Source: Kaistia terrae (GTDB taxonomy: Bacteria > Pseudomonadota > Alphaproteobacteria > Rhizobiales > Kaistiaceae). From it: a stretch of 64,000 bases of DNA. The translations under genes were made by a program, and so were the position numbers. The notes beneath the pieces were generated by a model. The model ran no database searches, had not been told where the DNA came from, and was given only the letters and a program-made list of their open reading frames with translations. Shown here in pieces: positions 32,263 to 43,112 of the stretch (positions are counted from its first letter, which is position 1; every line of letters starts with the position of its first letter). The DNA is taken from the NCBI RefSeq assembly GCF_026344005.1, contig NZ_JAPKNH010000009.1, positions 1-64,000 of the forward strand, given 5' to 3'.

Positions 32263-32291
32263 CTTGCATTCACGCGGCTGTAGGCCTATAC
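32263..32291 (+). promoter_or_regulatory. Candidate sigma-70 promoter of the rimP-nusA-infB operon
   Basis: CTTGCA, a 17-bp spacer and CTATAC closely match CTTGAC-N17-CTATAT of alphaproteobacterial housekeeping promoters. It lies about 95 bp before rimP in the only sizeable gap upstream of this operon. Read with an 18-bp spacer it also partly resembles an RpoH promoter, but the -10 then misses a key T. Confidence 0.5.
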
Positions 32292-32385
32292 GCCAATCAT
32301 TCATCTCAAACGATCGGTTCGTAAGAGAGAGTGGACCCCCGGGCCCGCTCCGGTGGAACGCACCTTACGATATCTTGAACGGAGC

Positions 32386-33021
32386 ATGCCTTTGGCGGAC
32401 GTCGCCCTGGAAAACGAAGCACGCATCGTCACCGAGACGGGGCTCGACGCCCGCGTCGCTGCGATTGTCGAACCCATCATCGAGGGGCTCGGCTACCGGC
32501 TGGTGCGCGTCAAGATTTCTACGCGGAACGGCCAGACGCTGCAGATCATGGCCGAGCGGCCCGACGGCACGATGACGGTGGAAGATTGCGGCGTCATCAG
32601 CCGCAACATTTCGCCGGCTCTCGACGTCGAGGACCCGGTCTCGAGCGCCTATCATCTTGAAGTTTCCTCGCCCGGCATCGACCGGCCACTGGTTCGCCGC
32701 GCGGATTTCGTGCGTTGGGCGGGCCATGAAGCCAGGATCGAGCTCAGCGTGCCGATCGAAGGGCGTAAGCGCTATCGTGGCATTCTGATCGGCCTCGATG
32801 GCGAGACGACGGGTGTCAAGCTCGCCGATGCGCCGGAAGGCGCGCCGGACCGGGTTTGGCTGCCGCTCGACACGATTGCCGATGCTAGGCTTGTCATGAC
32901 CGACGCCTTGGTCGCCGAGACCCTGCGCGATGCGAAGCGCCAGCGTCCCGACGATATCGAAGACGCCGATGCGCAAGTCATCGACGAGAACGACATAACA
33001 GACGAGACCAGCGACGCTTGA
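32386..33021 (+). CDS. rimP: Ribosome maturation factor RimP
   Basis: Assists late 30S subunit assembly. The RimP N-terminal block [11 protein letters not shown], then [29 protein letters not shown] and [14 protein letters not shown], is diagnostic; an acidic tail ends the protein. The start is unsettled: this ATG has GGAG only one base upstream, whereas an in-frame TTG at 32392 would have it seven bases away, and a GTG at 32353 is also in frame. Heads the rimP-nusA-ylxR-infB operon. Confidence 0.92.
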   Translation: MPLADVALENEARIVTETGLDARVAAIVEPIIEGLGYRLVRVKISTRNGQTLQIMAERPDGTMTVEDCGVISRNISPALDVEDPVSSAYHLEVSSPGIDRPLVRRADFVRWAGHEARIELSVPIEGRKRYRGILIGLDGETTGVKLADAPEGAPDRVWLPLDTIADARLVMTDALVAETLRDAKRQRPDDIEDADAQVIDENDITDETSDA

Positions 33022-33063
33022 TCGCGACGCCGTCATCAGGTTCAGGTTAACGGAGACAGGACG

Positions 33064-34677
33064 ATGGCAGTCAGCGCCAACCGCCTCGAACTTCTGCAGA
33101 TCGCCGACGCGGTAGCCCGAGAGAAGGTTATCGACCGGCAGATCGTGATCGCCGCCATGGAGGATGCGATCCAGAAGGCCGCTCGCTCGCGGTACGGTTC
33201 GGAAACCGACGTGCGCGCCGAGATCAACCCGAAGACGGGCGAGATCCGGCTGCAGCGCCTTTTGCAGGTCGTCGAGCAGGTCGAGAATCCGGCCATCGAG
33301 ATCTCGCTTGAACTCGCGACCGACCAGAACCCGGCAGCCCGCGTCGGCGATTACATCGCCGAGCCGCTTCCGCCGATGGATTTCGGCCGCATCGCGGCGC
33401 AGTCGGCCAAGCAGGTGATCGTGCAGAAGGTCCGCGAGGCCGAGCGCGATCGCCAGTTCGACGAATTCAAGGATCGCATCGGCGAGATCATCAACGGCTC
33501 GGTCAAGCGCGTCGAATACGGCAATGTGATCGTCGATCTCGGCCGTGGCGAAGGCATCGTCCGTCGCGACGAGATGATCCCGCGCGAAGCGTTCCGCTAT
33601 GGCGACCGCATCCGCGCATATGTCTATGACGTGCGTCGCGAACAGCGCGGCCCGCAGATCTTCCTGTCGCGTACGCATCCGCAGTTCATGGCGAAGCTGT
33701 TTGCCCAGGAAGTGCCGGAGATCTACGACGGCATCATCGAAGTGAAGTCGGTTGCCCGTGACCCGGGTTCGCGCGCCAAGATGGCCGTGATCTCGCGCGA
33801 CAGCTCGATCGATCCGGTCGGTGCCTGCGTCGGTATGCGCGGCAGCCGTGTTCAGGCCGTCGTCAACGAGCTTCAGGGCGAGAAGATCGACATCATTCCG
33901 TGGTCGCAGGACGCCGCCACCTTCATCGTCAACGCACTGCAGCCGGCGGAAGTCGCCAAGGTCGTGCTCGACGAAGACGCGTCGCGTATTGAAGTCGTCG
34001 TCCCGGATGACCAATTATCTCTTGCGATCGGTCGTCGCGGCCAGAATGTCCGCCTCGCCTCTCAGTTGACCGGTTGGGATATCGATATCCTGACCGAGCA
34101 GGAAGAATCCGAGCGTCGCCAGAAGGAATTCCAGGAGCGTTCGGCGCTGTTCAACACGGCGCTTGATGCCGACGAAGTCGTTGGCCAGCTTCTCGCCTCC
34201 GAAGGTTTTGCCTCGCTCGAAGAAATCGCTTTTGTCGAGCCGGAAGAACTGGCTTCGATCGAAGGCTTCGATGAAGAGACCGCCGCCGAGCTGCAGCAGC
34301 GTGCGCGCGACTATCTCGACAAGCTCGAAACCGAGCATGACGAGGAGCGCAAGACGCTTGGCGTCGCCGACGAGCTCAAGGAAATTCCGGGTCTCACGAG
34401 CTCCATGCTCGTCGCGCTCGGCAAGGACAACGTCAAGACGATCGAGGATTTTGCCGGCTACGTGCCGGATGACCTGGTCGGCTGGGCCGAGCGGAACGAA
34501 GGCGAGACCACCCGTCACGGTGGCGTGCTCGACGGCTTCAGCCTGACCCGCACCGACGCCGAGAACATGATCATGACAGCCCGCGTCAAGGCAGGCTGGA
34601 TCACAGCGGACGAAGCTGAGGCAGAGCTCGAAGCGAGCGCCGAAGCGGATGTCGAAGGTGAAGAGGCCGAGGCCTGA
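33064..34677 (+). CDS. nusA: Transcription termination/antitermination factor NusA
   Basis: Binds RNA polymerase and modulates pausing, termination and rRNA antitermination. The N-terminal RNAP-binding domain spans 1-125, followed by S1 (about 135-200), two KH domains (about 230-345, ending SLAIGRRGQNVRLASQLTGWDIDI), and a C-terminal acidic/helix-hairpin-helix region to 537. GGAG precedes the ATG. A TTG start is used for the following ylxR gene shortly after its stop. Confidence 0.97.
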   Translation: MAVSANRLELLQIADAVAREKVIDRQIVIAAMEDAIQKAARSRYGSETDVRAEINPKTGEIRLQRLLQVVEQVENPAIEISLELATDQNPAARVGDYIAEPLPPMDFGRIAAQSAKQVIVQKVREAERDRQFDEFKDRIGEIINGSVKRVEYGNVIVDLGRGEGIVRRDEMIPREAFRYGDRIRAYVYDVRREQRGPQIFLSRTHPQFMAKLFAQEVPEIYDGIIEVKSVARDPGSRAKMAVISRDSSIDPVGACVGMRGSRVQAVVNELQGEKIDIIPWSQDAATFIVNALQPAEVAKVVLDEDASRIEVVVPDDQLSLAIGRRGQNVRLASQLTGWDIDILTEQEESERRQKEFQERSALFNTALDADEVVGQLLASEGFASLEEIAFVEPEELASIEGFDEETAAELQQRARDYLDKLETEHDEERKTLGVADELKEIPGLTSSMLVALGKDNVKTIEDFAGYVPDDLVGWAERNEGETTRHGGVLDGFSLTRTDAENMIMTARVKAGWITADEAEAELEASAEADVEGEEAEA

Positions 34678-34705
34678 GGGCGTTCGGACCGCGGAGAGTA
34701 GAGAT

Positions 34706-35413
34706 TTGCCGCGTAAGAGCGAACCGACGGAACGAACTTGCATCGTCACCAGAGAGACGTTGCCGACCGAAGAACTGATCCGGTTTGTCATCGACCCGGA
34801 AGGAAAGGTGGTTCCGGATCTCCGGCGCCGTCTCCCGGGCCGGGGTGTTTGGATCAAGGCCCGCGCCGATTTGGTGGCGCTGGCCGAGAAGAAGCGGCTT
34901 TTTGCCCGCGCCTTCAAGGAAGAGGTTGTGGTCGAGCCCGGTATGGCCGGCCGCGTTGAGAATTTGTTGGAGGACCAGGCCCTTTCGGCTTTGTCCTTCG
35001 CTCGCAAGGCCGGTGAAATCGTCACCGGTTTCGCCAAGGTCGAATCCGCGATTGCCAAAGGCGTTTGCGGAATCGTGCAGGCGAAAGAGGCGGCCGACGA
35101 CGGCCGCGCGAAAATCGAGGCGGCCCTGAAACGCCGCTTTGGCAAGCCTGGCGCAGTCCCAATCATCCGTATGTTCCGATCGGAGCAATTGGATTTGGCA
35201 TTGGGACGGTCAAATGTGATACATGCTGCTCTGCTCGTGGGCCGGGCGAGCGAAAATGTGATAGAGCGTGTCGCCGCGCTCGCCTGTTTTCTGGGTGAAG
35301 ACGGGCTCGTTGCTCTCGGCGATGACGTTGGCGCGATCGATGCGCCGCAAGTGCGTGAACCGAACGTGTCGGCAATGGCCGAAGACCCCGCAGGACAGAA
35401 GACCACCGAATGA
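34706..35413 (+). CDS. ylxR: YlxR-type RNA-binding protein with L7Ae-like domain
   Basis: Residues 1-80 are the YlxR/DUF448 domain ([34 protein letters not shown]). Residues about 90-180 resemble an L7Ae/L30e-type RNA-binding fold ([25 protein letters not shown]). The 235-residue two-domain arrangement is usual in alphaproteobacteria, whereas Firmicutes encode two separate proteins. Probable role in translation or RNA metabolism with nusA and infB. I chose the TTG with GGAGAG seven bases upstream over an ATG 57 bp earlier inside nusA. The stop overlaps infB by ATGA. Confidence 0.88.
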   Translation: MPRKSEPTERTCIVTRETLPTEELIRFVIDPEGKVVPDLRRRLPGRGVWIKARADLVALAEKKRLFARAFKEEVVVEPGMAGRVENLLEDQALSALSFARKAGEIVTGFAKVESAIAKGVCGIVQAKEAADDGRAKIEAALKRRFGKPGAVPIIRMFRSEQLDLALGRSNVIHAALLVGRASENVIERVAALACFLGEDGLVALGDDVGAIDAPQVREPNVSAMAEDPAGQKTTE

Positions 35414-38115
35414 ACGATACGAACAATAGCGGCGACAAGGATCTTGGCGGCGCGAAGAAGACACTGAGCCTCAAGGCCCGCGATCCGGAGCGCGGTACTG
35501 TGCGCCAGAGCTTTTCGCATGGCCGGACCAACACCGTTGTCGTCGAGAAGAAGAAGCGGGTTCTGGTGCATGGCAAGGGCGAGCCGACTTCGGCTGCGCC
35601 GGTTGTCGCGCGCCCGTCGCCTGCTCCGGCTCCGACCTCATCCGTGAAGCCGATCCAGTCCTCCGCGCCGACGCGGCAGGGACCGGCGGCTCCGACACAG
35701 GCGCCTCGTCCGCAAGGCGGTCGTTCCGGCATGGTGTTGCGTCAGCTCTCGACCGACGAGCTCGGCGCCCGCGCCAAAGCGCTGGCCGATGCTGTCGTTC
35801 GCGACGCCGAGGAGCGCCGCCAGGCCGAAATCGACGCGATCCGTCGCGCCGAAGAGGAAGTGCGTCTCGCCAAGGAGCGGGAAGAGGCTGCCAAGCGCCA
35901 GGTCGAGGAAGATGCTCGTCGTGCCGCTGAGAACGCCCTGCGCGAAAAGACCGAGGACACGGCGCGCCGTCGCCTCAACGAGGCCGCCCCGGCGGCCGCA
36001 GAGCGCAAGCCCGCAGCCGCTCAGCCGGCTGGTGGCGGACGTCCCGCGGCTCCGACGCAGCGCGATCCCAACGCAACCGAAAAGCCGGTGCAGCGCACTT
36101 CGGCTCCGGGTGCCCGTCCTGCCGCTGGCCGGCCCGACGAGGAGGATCGCTCCGGCGGTCTCCGTCCGTCGACCGCCAAGCGTCCCAAGGCCGTCGATCC
36201 GAAGCCCGTCAAGAAGGAAGAAGGTAGCCCGCGCGGCCGCCTGACGCTTTCCAACGCGCTGAACGATTCCGAGCGCGAGCGTTCGCTGGCGTCGGTTCGC
36301 CGTCGCCGTGAGCGTGAACGCAATCGTCACCTGTCGCAGGCTCCCCGCGAGAAGGTTTCTCGCGAAGTCATCCTGCCGGAGACGATCTCGATCGGCGATC
36401 TCGCCAATCGTATGGCGGAACGCGCCGTCGACGTGATCAAGTTCCTGATGAAGCAGGGCCAGTTGCTCAAGGCTACCGACGTGATCGACGCCGATATGGC
36501 GCAGATCATCGCCGAGGACATGGGCCACACGGTTCGCCGCGTCGCCGATTCCGACGTCGAGGAAGGCCTGTTCGATACGGCTGAGGAGCAGGGCGAACTC
36601 GTTTGGCGCGCCCCGGTCGTCACGATCATGGGTCACGTCGATCACGGCAAGACGTCGCTGCTCGACGCCATCCGCAAGACCAATGTGCAGACGGGCGAGG
36701 CCGGTGGCATCACCCAGCATATCGGCGCTTACCAGGTCGAGCAGAACGGCAAGAAGATCACCTTCATCGACACCCCCGGTCACGCCGCCTTTACGGCGAT
36801 GCGTTCCCGTGGCGCCAAGTCGACCGATATCGTGATCTTGGTCGTTGCCGCCGACGATGGCGTGATGCCGCAGACGATCGAGGCGATCAACCATGCCCGC
36901 GCCGCCAAGGTGCCGGTCATCGTGGCGATCAACAAGATCGACAAGCCGTCGGCTGATCCGACTCGGGTTCGCACCGAACTGCTGCAGCACGAAATCTTCG
37001 TCGAATCGATGGGCGGCGAGACGCTGGACGTCGAAGTTTCGGCCAAGACCGGCGAGAACCTCGACAAGCTGCTCGAGACCATCCTGCTGCAGTCCGAAGT
37101 GCTCGACCTCAAGGCCGATCCCAATCGTACGGCTGAAGGCACGGTTATCGAAGCCAAGCTCGACAAGGGCCGTGGCCCCGTCGCGACGGTCCTCGTCCAG
37201 CGCGGTACGCTGCGTCCGGGCGACATCGTCGTCGCCGGTTCGGAGTGGGGCCGCGTTCGCGCGCTCCTCGACGATCGGGGTGTCGCGATGTCCGAGGCAG
37301 AGCCGTCGACGCCGGTCGAGGTCCTGGGCTTCCAGGGCGCGCCGGCTGCCGGTGACCGCTTCGCGGTTGTCGAGACCGAGGCCCGTGCTCGCGAGATCGC
37401 GGATTACCGTGCCCGTCAGAAGCGCGAGAAGGCAGTGGCCCGTCAGACGACGGCTCGCGGCTCGCTCGCCGAAATGATGAACCAGCGCAAGACCGCTGGT
37501 CTCAAGGAATTCCCGCTCGTCATCAAGGGTGACGTGCAGGGCTCCGTCGAGGCCATCGCCGGTGCGCTGGAAGCGCTCGGTACGGATGAGGTGCAGGCTC
37601 GCATCATCCTGTCCGGCGTTGGTGGTGTCACCGAGTCCGATGTCACGCTCGCCGCGACGTCGAATGCGGCGATCATCGGCTTCAACGTCCGTGCCAACAA
37701 GCAGGCGCGTGATGTGGCCGACCGTGAAGGCATCGAGATCCGCTACTACAACATCATCTACGACCTCGTGGATGACGTGAAGGCAGCGATGTCCGGCCTG
37801 CTCACGCCGGAACGGCGCGAGACCATGCTGGGCAATGCCCTGATCCTGGAAGTGTTCAACATCTCCAAGGTCGGCAAGGTCGCGGGTTGCCGCGTCACCG
37901 ACGGTACGGTCGAGCGCGGCGCCAATGTCCGCCTCATCCGCGACAACGTCGTCGTTCACGACGGCAAGCTGTCGACGCTCAAGCGCTTCAAGGACGAAGT
38001 CAAGGAAGTGCCGTCGGGCCAGGAATGCGGTATGGCCTTCGAGAAATACGAAGACATGCGCGCTGGCGACGTCATCGAGTGCTACCGCGTCGAAGAGATC
38101 AAGCGGTCGCTCTAA
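35410..38115 (+). CDS. infB: Translation initiation factor IF-2
   Basis: GTPase that brings fMet-tRNA to the 30S subunit and promotes subunit joining. A long, charged, Ala/Pro-rich N-terminal region with a probable coiled coil (about 110-185) is followed by the IF2 N-terminal fold ([16 protein letters not shown], about 320-370). The G domain begins at GHVDHGKT (Gly408), with DTPGHAAF and NKID. Domains II-IV complete 901 residues. Translationally coupled to ylxR. Confidence 0.97.
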   Translation: MNDTNNSGDKDLGGAKKTLSLKARDPERGTVRQSFSHGRTNTVVVEKKKRVLVHGKGEPTSAAPVVARPSPAPAPTSSVKPIQSSAPTRQGPAAPTQAPRPQGGRSGMVLRQLSTDELGARAKALADAVVRDAEERRQAEIDAIRRAEEEVRLAKEREEAAKRQVEEDARRAAENALREKTEDTARRRLNEAAPAAAERKPAAAQPAGGGRPAAPTQRDPNATEKPVQRTSAPGARPAAGRPDEEDRSGGLRPSTAKRPKAVDPKPVKKEEGSPRGRLTLSNALNDSERERSLASVRRRRERERNRHLSQAPREKVSREVILPETISIGDLANRMAERAVDVIKFLMKQGQLLKATDVIDADMAQIIAEDMGHTVRRVADSDVEEGLFDTAEEQGELVWRAPVVTIMGHVDHGKTSLLDAIRKTNVQTGEAGGITQHIGAYQVEQNGKKITFIDTPGHAAFTAMRSRGAKSTDIVILVVAADDGVMPQTIEAINHARAAKVPVIVAINKIDKPSADPTRVRTELLQHEIFVESMGGETLDVEVSAKTGENLDKLLETILLQSEVLDLKADPNRTAEGTVIEAKLDKGRGPVATVLVQRGTLRPGDIVVAGSEWGRVRALLDDRGVAMSEAEPSTPVEVLGFQGAPAAGDRFAVVETEARAREIADYRARQKREKAVARQTTARGSLAEMMNQRKTAGLKEFPLVIKGDVQGSVEAIAGALEALGTDEVQARIILSGVGGVTESDVTLAATSNAAIIGFNVRANKQARDVADREGIEIRYYNIIYDLVDDVKAAMSGLLTPERRETMLGNALILEVFNISKVGKVAGCRVTDGTVERGANVRLIRDNVVVHDGKLSTLKRFKDEVKEVPSGQECGMAFEKYEDMRAGDVIECYRVEEIKRSL

Positions 38116-38140
38116 CAGCGGTCGTCTGGGTTATGTAGTG

Positions 38141-38177
38141 CGGGATGAACGCGCCCCTCGCGGGTGTGTTCATCCCG
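38141..38177 (+). terminator. 16-bp hairpin after infB
   Basis: CGGGATGAACGCGCCC pairs with GGGTGTGTTCATCCCG, including two G-T pairs, around a CTCGC loop, about 25 bp past the infB stop. TTCGC rather than a T-run follows. Probably a processing or partial termination point between infB and rbfA. Confidence 0.5.
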
Positions 38178-38278
38178 TTCGCAATTGGATCGGTCCGACC
38201 TATGTCGCGATCTGAGGCGGATCCGGTATTCGAACGGACCGCACGCGCTGCCTGAAGGCGCGATGGAGTATTTCCGAA

Positions 38279-38713
38279 ATGGCCAGAACGGCTGCCAATG
38301 GTAAGAAGATCGGCGTCGCCGGCCAGCGCCAGCTGCGCGTCGGCGAGCTCGTCCGCCATGCCCTGTCCGAAGTGCTTTCGCGCGGCGATCTCAACGATCC
38401 CGCGCTGGACGGCATCATCGTGACGGTTCCCGAAGTCCGGGTCTCCAACGATCTCAAGATGGCGACCTGCTATATCATGCCGCTTGGCGGCAAGAATGCC
38501 GACGCGGTCGTCGCCGCGCTCGACACGCACCGCAAGTATCTGCGCGGCGAAGTTTCGCGCCGGATGGAAATCAAGTTCGCTGTCGATCTGAAATTCGTGC
38601 TCGACACCTCGTTTGCCGAGGCTGCGCGCATCGACGCCCTGCTGCGCCATGATCCGATCGTCCGTCAGGACATCGAGACCGCGCGCGACGACGACGATAC
38701 CGACGAGAAGTAG
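38279..38713 (+). CDS. rbfA: Ribosome-binding factor A
   Basis: Cold-shock-associated factor that helps 16S rRNA 5'-end maturation on the 30S subunit. A KH-like fold over residues 15-120 includes [46 protein letters not shown] and [19 protein letters not shown]; an acidic tail follows. GGAG precedes the ATG. Three bases separate its stop from truB. Confidence 0.95.
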   Translation: MARTAANGKKIGVAGQRQLRVGELVRHALSEVLSRGDLNDPALDGIIVTVPEVRVSNDLKMATCYIMPLGGKNADAVVAALDTHRKYLRGEVSRRMEIKFAVDLKFVLDTSFAEAARIDALLRHDPIVRQDIETARDDDDTDEK

Positions 38714-38716
38714 ATC

Positions 38717-39640
38717 ATGGGCCAACGCCAGAAGAAGGGCCGGCCGGTTTCCGGCTGGCTTAACCTCGACAAGCCGCTGGGCATGACCTCGACCACGGCC
38801 GTAGCGGTGGTCAAGCGCCTGTTCGGCGCCCAGAAGGCCGGCCATGCCGGCACGCTCGACCCGCTGGCGACAGGCTGCCTGCCGATCGCGCTGGGCGAGG
38901 CGACCAAGACGGTTCCCTTCGTCATGGATGGTCGCAAGATCTACGGTTTTACGGTTCGCTGGGGTGAGGAAACCACCACCGACGACGCCGAGGGCCAGCC
39001 GGTCGCCACCTCCGACGTGCGCCCGGGCCGCGACGAAATTGAAGCAATTCTTGGCGAGTTCACCGGCGAAATCATGCAGGTGCCGCCGGCATTCTCCGCG
39101 ATCAAGATCGACGGCGAGCGCGCTTATGATCTGGCGCGCGAAGGCGAGGAGGTCATCCTCGAAGCCCGGCCGATCCAGGTTCACCGTCTCGATCTGGTCG
39201 ACATGCCGGATGAGAATACCGCCATCTTCTCGGCCGAGTGCGGCAAGGGCACCTATGTTCGGGCCATCGCCCGCGACATGGCTCGCGCGCTTGGCACACG
39301 TGGCCATGTCGTCGGTTTGCGCCGTCTTCTGGTTGGCCCGTTCGAAGAAGCCGCGATGATCAAGCTCGACGATCTTCGTGCCGCGCATGAAGAGGGCGGC
39401 GTCGAGGGCTGTGACCCGCTGCTCGACCGTGTTGAGCTCGCGCTGGGCGATCTGGCTGAAGTTCGGCTTTCAGAGACCGACGCCGTAAGGCTTCGCAACG
39501 GCCAGAGCGTGCTTCTGCGCGGCCGTGATGCGCCCGCCAATGGCGAGACGGTGTTCGTCACCGTGGCCGGAACGCTGATCGCGATCGGCGAGGTTGAGCG
39601 CGGCGAATTCCATCCCTCGCGCGTGTTCGTCGGCGGCTGA
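38717..39640 (+). CDS. truB: tRNA pseudouridine(55) synthase
   Basis: Isomerises U55 in the T-loop of all elongator tRNAs. The catalytic Asp48 lies in GHAGTLDPLATG. The motif GWLNLDKPLGMTS near the start and the PPAFSAIKIDGERAYDLAREG block are typical. The 307-residue length is normal. Directly follows rbfA; about 265 bp, containing hairpins, separate it from rpsO. Confidence 0.96.
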   Translation: MGQRQKKGRPVSGWLNLDKPLGMTSTTAVAVVKRLFGAQKAGHAGTLDPLATGCLPIALGEATKTVPFVMDGRKIYGFTVRWGEETTTDDAEGQPVATSDVRPGRDEIEAILGEFTGEIMQVPPAFSAIKIDGERAYDLAREGEEVILEARPIQVHRLDLVDMPDENTAIFSAECGKGTYVRAIARDMARALGTRGHVVGLRRLLVGPFEEAAMIKLDDLRAAHEEGGVEGCDPLLDRVELALGDLAEVRLSETDAVRLRNGQSVLLRGRDAPANGETVFVTVAGTLIAIGEVERGEFHPSRVFVGG

Positions 39641-39702
39641 GCCAACGGCCGTTCAAGTTTCCACTGGCTATTACAGCCCAATTCGGCCATATAGGCCGCG
39701 CT

Positions 39703-39746
39703 CCCGGATGGTCTTCTGCCATCCGGGCGAAGTCGCTTGGAGCGAC
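39703..39746 (+). promoter_or_regulatory. Two hairpins in the rpsO upstream region (possible S15 leader)
   Basis: CCCGGATGG/CCATCCGGG encloses a 7-nt loop, and four bases later GTCGCT/AGCGAC encloses TGG. A third small stem, CCGGC/GCCGG, lies at 39863-39877. Ribosomal protein S15 represses its own mRNA through leader structures in several bacterial groups; that this set does so is inference from position only. Confidence 0.35.
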
Positions 39747-39904
39747 GACCGTGCTGGACGACATCCCGGCACTGGCCGTTGAACGAGCGGCGACCGCGAC
39801 GGTTTCGGCTGTCCGGGAACGTCGAGATCGGATCGCCACCTGGCGTCCGGTTGATTTTTCTGCCGGCGCAGTGCCGGAGCTAGAGCCCATGAAAGGGATA
39901 ACCG

Positions 39905-40174
39905 ATGTCGATCACCCCTGCCCGTAAGGCGGAACTGATCAAGGAATACGGTACCGTCGAGAACGATACCGGATCTCCGGAAGTGCAGGTTGCAGTGCTC
40001 ACCGAGCGGATTGTCAACCTGACCGAACACTTCAAGGGTCACACCAAGGACAATCATTCGCGTCGCGGCCTGCTCAAGATGGTCAGCCAGCGTCGCAGCC
40101 AGCTCGATTATCTGAAGAAGACGAACGAGCAGCGCTACAAGACGCTCATCGAGCGCCTCGGCCTGCGTCGCTGA
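39905..40174 (+). CDS. rpsO: 30S ribosomal protein S15
   Basis: Primary 16S rRNA-binding protein of the 30S platform. All 89 residues match the family, including [35 protein letters not shown] and [13 protein letters not shown] lies upstream of the ATG. A UUCG-loop hairpin follows the stop, and pnp is next, the usual rpsO-pnp order. Confidence 0.98.
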   Translation: MSITPARKAELIKEYGTVENDTGSPEVQVAVLTERIVNLTEHFKGHTKDNHSRRGLLKMVSQRRSQLDYLKKTNEQRYKTLIERLGLRR

Positions 40175-40178
40175 GATA

Positions 40179-40196
40179 GGCGGGCTTCGGCCCGCC
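40179..40196 (+). terminator. UUCG-tetraloop hairpin after rpsO
   Basis: GGCGGGC and GCCCGCC close a TTCG tetraloop five bases after the rpsO stop. The absence of a T-run suggests partial termination or 3'-end protection, leaving some read-through into pnp. Confidence 0.6.
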
Positions 40197-40367
40197 TCCA
40201 AAGACGCCTGTACGGCGCGGCGGCATGGGGCTGCCGCGCGAATTGCCCGCGGATCAGCGGTCGAGCCATGGCAGGATCGCCGGATGCTTTTTCACCTGTT
40301 GGTCGAAAGCCTCTAGCCGTCTTGCTCATGGCTCTTTTGGCGCATCCGCGCAGGAAAGGAATTTGCC

Positions 40368-42500
40368 ATGTTCGATGTCCAACGCGTCGAAATTGAATGG
40401 GGCGGCCGTCAGCTCGTCCTCGAGACCGGCAAGATTGCCCGCCAGGCCGATGGCGCCGTGCTTGCCACGTATGGCGAGACCACCGTGCTGGCGACCGTCG
40501 TCGCCGCCAAGCAGGCCAAGCCGGGTATCGATTTCTTCCCGCTCACGGTCAACTACCAGGAAAAGACGTTCGCTGCCGGCAAGATCCCCGGCGGCTTCTT
40601 CAAGCGTGAAGGCCGTCCCTCCGAGAAGGAGACGCTGACCTCGCGCCTGATCGATCGTCCGATCCGCCCGCTGTTCCCCAACGGTTTCCGTTGCGAGACG
40701 CAGGTTGTCACGACCGTCCTCAGCCATGACCTCGAGAACGATCCCGATATCGTCGCGCTCGTTGCCGCTTCGGCAGCCCTGACGATCTCCGGCGTTCCCT
40801 TCATGGGCCCGGTCGGCGCGGCACGCGTCGGCATGATCGAGGGTGAGTTCGTCCTCAACCCGCTGCTCGACCAGCATGAGAATTCCAAGCTCGATCTCGT
40901 CGTCGCCGGCACGCATGATGCCGTGCTGATGGTCGAGTCGGAGGCTCAGGAGCTCTCGGAAGAGACGATGCTGGCCGCCGTCATGTTCGGTCATCGTGGC
41001 TTCCAGCCGGTGATCGACGCGATCATCCAGCTCGCCGAGAAGGCCGCCAAGGAGCCGCGCGACTTCCAGCCCGCCGATCTCTCCGCGATCGAGACGGAAA
41101 TGCTCGGCATCGCCGAGACCGAGCTGCGCGCCGCCTACAAGAACACCGTCAAGCAGGAGCGCTACGCTGCTGTCGACGCCGTCAAGGCGAAGGTCACGGC
41201 GCACTTCTTCCCGGAAGGTGCTGAGCCCCGCTTCGACAAGGAAAAGATCGGCGCCGTCTTCAAGGAACTCCAGGCGAAGATCGTTCGCTGGAACATCCTC
41301 GACACCGGCAGCCGCATCGACGGCCGTGATCTGAAGACGGTCCGTCCGATCGTTTCCGAAGTCGGCGTTCTGCCGCGTACGCACGGCTCGGCCGTGTTCA
41401 CGCGTGGCGAGACGCAGGCCCTGGTAGTTGCCACCCTCGGCACCGGCGATGACGAGCAGTTCATCGACGCGCTGGAAGGCACCTACAAGGAAACCTTCCT
41501 GCTGCACTACAACTTCCCTCCCTACTCGGTTGGCGAGACGGGTCGCATGGGTTCGCCCGGCCGTCGCGAAATCGGTCACGGCAAGCTCGCTTGGCGCGCT
41601 GTCCGTCCGGTTCTGCCGAACCATCACGAGTTCCCCTACACGCTGCGCGTCGTTTCCGAGATCACGGAATCGAATGGCTCGTCGTCGATGGCAACCGTTT
41701 GCGGCACCTCGCTGTCGCTGATGGATGCCGGCGTGCCGCTGAAGCGTCCGGTGGCCGGTATCGCCATGGGCCTGATCCTCGAAGGCGACCGCTATGCGGT
41801 TCTCTCCGACATTCTCGGTGACGAGGATCACCTCGGCGACATGGACTTCAAGGTCGCCGGTTCGGAAGCGGGCGTGACCTCGCTCCAGATGGACATCAAG
41901 ATCGCCGGTATCACCGAAGAGATCATGAAGGTCGCTCTGGATCAGGCGAAGGGTGGCCGCGAGTACATCCTCAACGAGATGGCGAAGGCGCTGACCACCG
42001 CGCGTCCGTCGCTCGGCGAGCATGCTCCGCGCATCGAAGTCATCCAGATCCCCACCGACAAGATCCGTGAAGTGATCGGTTCGGGCGGCAAGGTCATCCG
42101 CGAGATCGTGGAAAAGACCGGCGCCAAGATCGACATCTCCGATGACGGCACCGTCAAGGTCGCTTCGTCGGACGGCAAGGCGATCACCGCCGCGCTGAAC
42201 TGGATCAAGGGCATCGCTGCCGAGCCGGAAGTTGGCGCCATCTATCAGGGCACCGTCGTGAAGGCCGTCGATTTCGGCGCCTTCGTGAACTTCTTCGGCG
42301 CCAAGGACGGCCTGGTCCACATCTCGCAGCTGTCCAACCAGCGCGTGGCGAAGACCCAGGACGTCGTCAAGGAAGGCGACAAGGTCTGGGTCAAGCTGCT
42401 GGGCTTCGACGAGCGCGGCAAGGTCCGTCTCTCGATGCGCATCGTCGACCAGACGACCGGCGAAGAGATCAAGGAAAAGACGGAAGCTGCCGGCGAGTAA
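40368..42500 (+). CDS. pnp: Polyribonucleotide nucleotidyltransferase (PNPase)
   Basis: Phosphorolytic 3'-5' exoribonuclease and degradosome component. Two RNase PH-like domains (about 10-230 and 310-545) flank an all-helical linker. They are followed by a KH domain ([16 protein letters not shown], about 560-600) and an S1 domain (about 625-695). The 710 residues match the family. AAGGAA precedes the ATG. A strong terminator follows. Confidence 0.98.
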   Translation: MFDVQRVEIEWGGRQLVLETGKIARQADGAVLATYGETTVLATVVAAKQAKPGIDFFPLTVNYQEKTFAAGKIPGGFFKREGRPSEKETLTSRLIDRPIRPLFPNGFRCETQVVTTVLSHDLENDPDIVALVAASAALTISGVPFMGPVGAARVGMIEGEFVLNPLLDQHENSKLDLVVAGTHDAVLMVESEAQELSEETMLAAVMFGHRGFQPVIDAIIQLAEKAAKEPRDFQPADLSAIETEMLGIAETELRAAYKNTVKQERYAAVDAVKAKVTAHFFPEGAEPRFDKEKIGAVFKELQAKIVRWNILDTGSRIDGRDLKTVRPIVSEVGVLPRTHGSAVFTRGETQALVVATLGTGDDEQFIDALEGTYKETFLLHYNFPPYSVGETGRMGSPGRREIGHGKLAWRAVRPVLPNHHEFPYTLRVVSEITESNGSSSMATVCGTSLSLMDAGVPLKRPVAGIAMGLILEGDRYAVLSDILGDEDHLGDMDFKVAGSEAGVTSLQMDIKIAGITEEIMKVALDQAKGGREYILNEMAKALTTARPSLGEHAPRIEVIQIPTDKIREVIGSGGKVIREIVEKTGAKIDISDDGTVKVASSDGKAITAALNWIKGIAAEPEVGAIYQGTVVKAVDFGAFVNFFGAKDGLVHISQLSNQRVAKTQDVVKEGDKVWVKLLGFDERGKVRLSMRIVDQTTGEEIKEKTEAAGE

Positions 42501-42524
42501 TCGCTGCTTCTTCTGCGAAACGAG

Positions 42525-42560
42525 AAAGGCCCGGCGAGCAATCGCCGGGCCTTTTTCTTT
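42525..42560 (+). terminator. Intrinsic terminator of pnp (possibly bidirectional)
   Basis: A perfect 13-bp stem AAAGGCCCGGCGA/TCGCCGGGCCTTT with loop GCAA is followed by TTCTTTT. On the minus strand the same stem, ending with TTTCTCGTTT, could terminate the convergent grpB-family gene. Confidence 0.9.
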
Positions 42561-42578
42561 TGGAGACGAAAAGACGGC

Positions 42579-43112
42579 TCAGCGGCCTCGATAGAACTCG
42601 ACCGCCTCGACTTCCGTCGCGCGAATCCAGGCCGACTTGGCGTCGGTATAGGCGTGTGAATCGCTAGGGTGGCGGTCGCGGCTGCGTAGCTTCACGGCTT
42701 CATACTCGCGAGCCTTTTCGGGGTTGGCGCGCAGGTAGTCGCGAAACGCCAGATGGCGCTCGATATGCCGCGAGCCCTGTTCAAAGATATGGAGCTGGAT
42801 GCAGCGCTGGCCCGTCGCGCCGTCGGTGAGGGTCGCATAGCGGCGACCGGCCATGCCGTACTCGCCCCACCATTCATAGCCGAGGTCGAGCAATATCGAT
42901 CGGCAGGCGTCGAAGGCGGTGATCGAGAAAACGACGGGGATCAGGTCGAGGATGGGCTTGGCGACGATGTCGGCGATCGCGGTCGATCCGATGTGATGGA
43001 CGACGATCAGATGCGGGCCGAGGGCGTCTGCGAGGCGTTGTGCCTCGTGCTCGGCAGCGGGCTGCCAGGCGGGCGAGTGTGGCTGAAGGTCGACCGGGAT
43101 CGGCTGTGGCAC
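42579..43112 (-). CDS. GrpB family protein (UPF0157, nucleotidyltransferase-like)
   Basis: Contains the GrpB signature HIGSTAIADIVAKPILDLIPVV (about 40-61), which resembles the active-site region of the nucleotidyltransferase fold, and the later YGMAGRRYATL and HLAFRDYLRANPEKAREYEAVK. At 177 residues it is a normal single-domain member. The substrate is unknown. The GTG start is preceded at six bases by GGGAG, which lies in the 3' arm of the pckA terminator hairpin, so expression may depend on read-through from pckA. Confidence 0.85.
   Translation of the reverse strand: MPQPIPVDLQPHSPAWQPAAEHEAQRLADALGPHLIVVHHIGSTAIADIVAKPILDLIPVVFSITAFDACRSILLDLGYEWWGEYGMAGRRYATLTDGATGQRCIQLHIFEQGSRHIERHLAFRDYLRANPEKAREYEAVKLRSRDRHPSDSHAYTDAKSAWIRATEVEAVEFYRGR

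Noticed and set aside
32263-32292. RpoH-type promoter upstream of rimP
   Set aside because: CTTG-N18-CCTATAC misses the conserved T of the -10. The same bases fit the housekeeping consensus with a 17-bp spacer.
35638-37959. A 773-codon open frame antisense to infB
   Set aside because: The plus strand encodes a complete IF-2 with GTPase motifs; the antisense product has no recognisable motif. The long antisense frames over dnaK, pnp, divL and maeB were set aside for the same reason.
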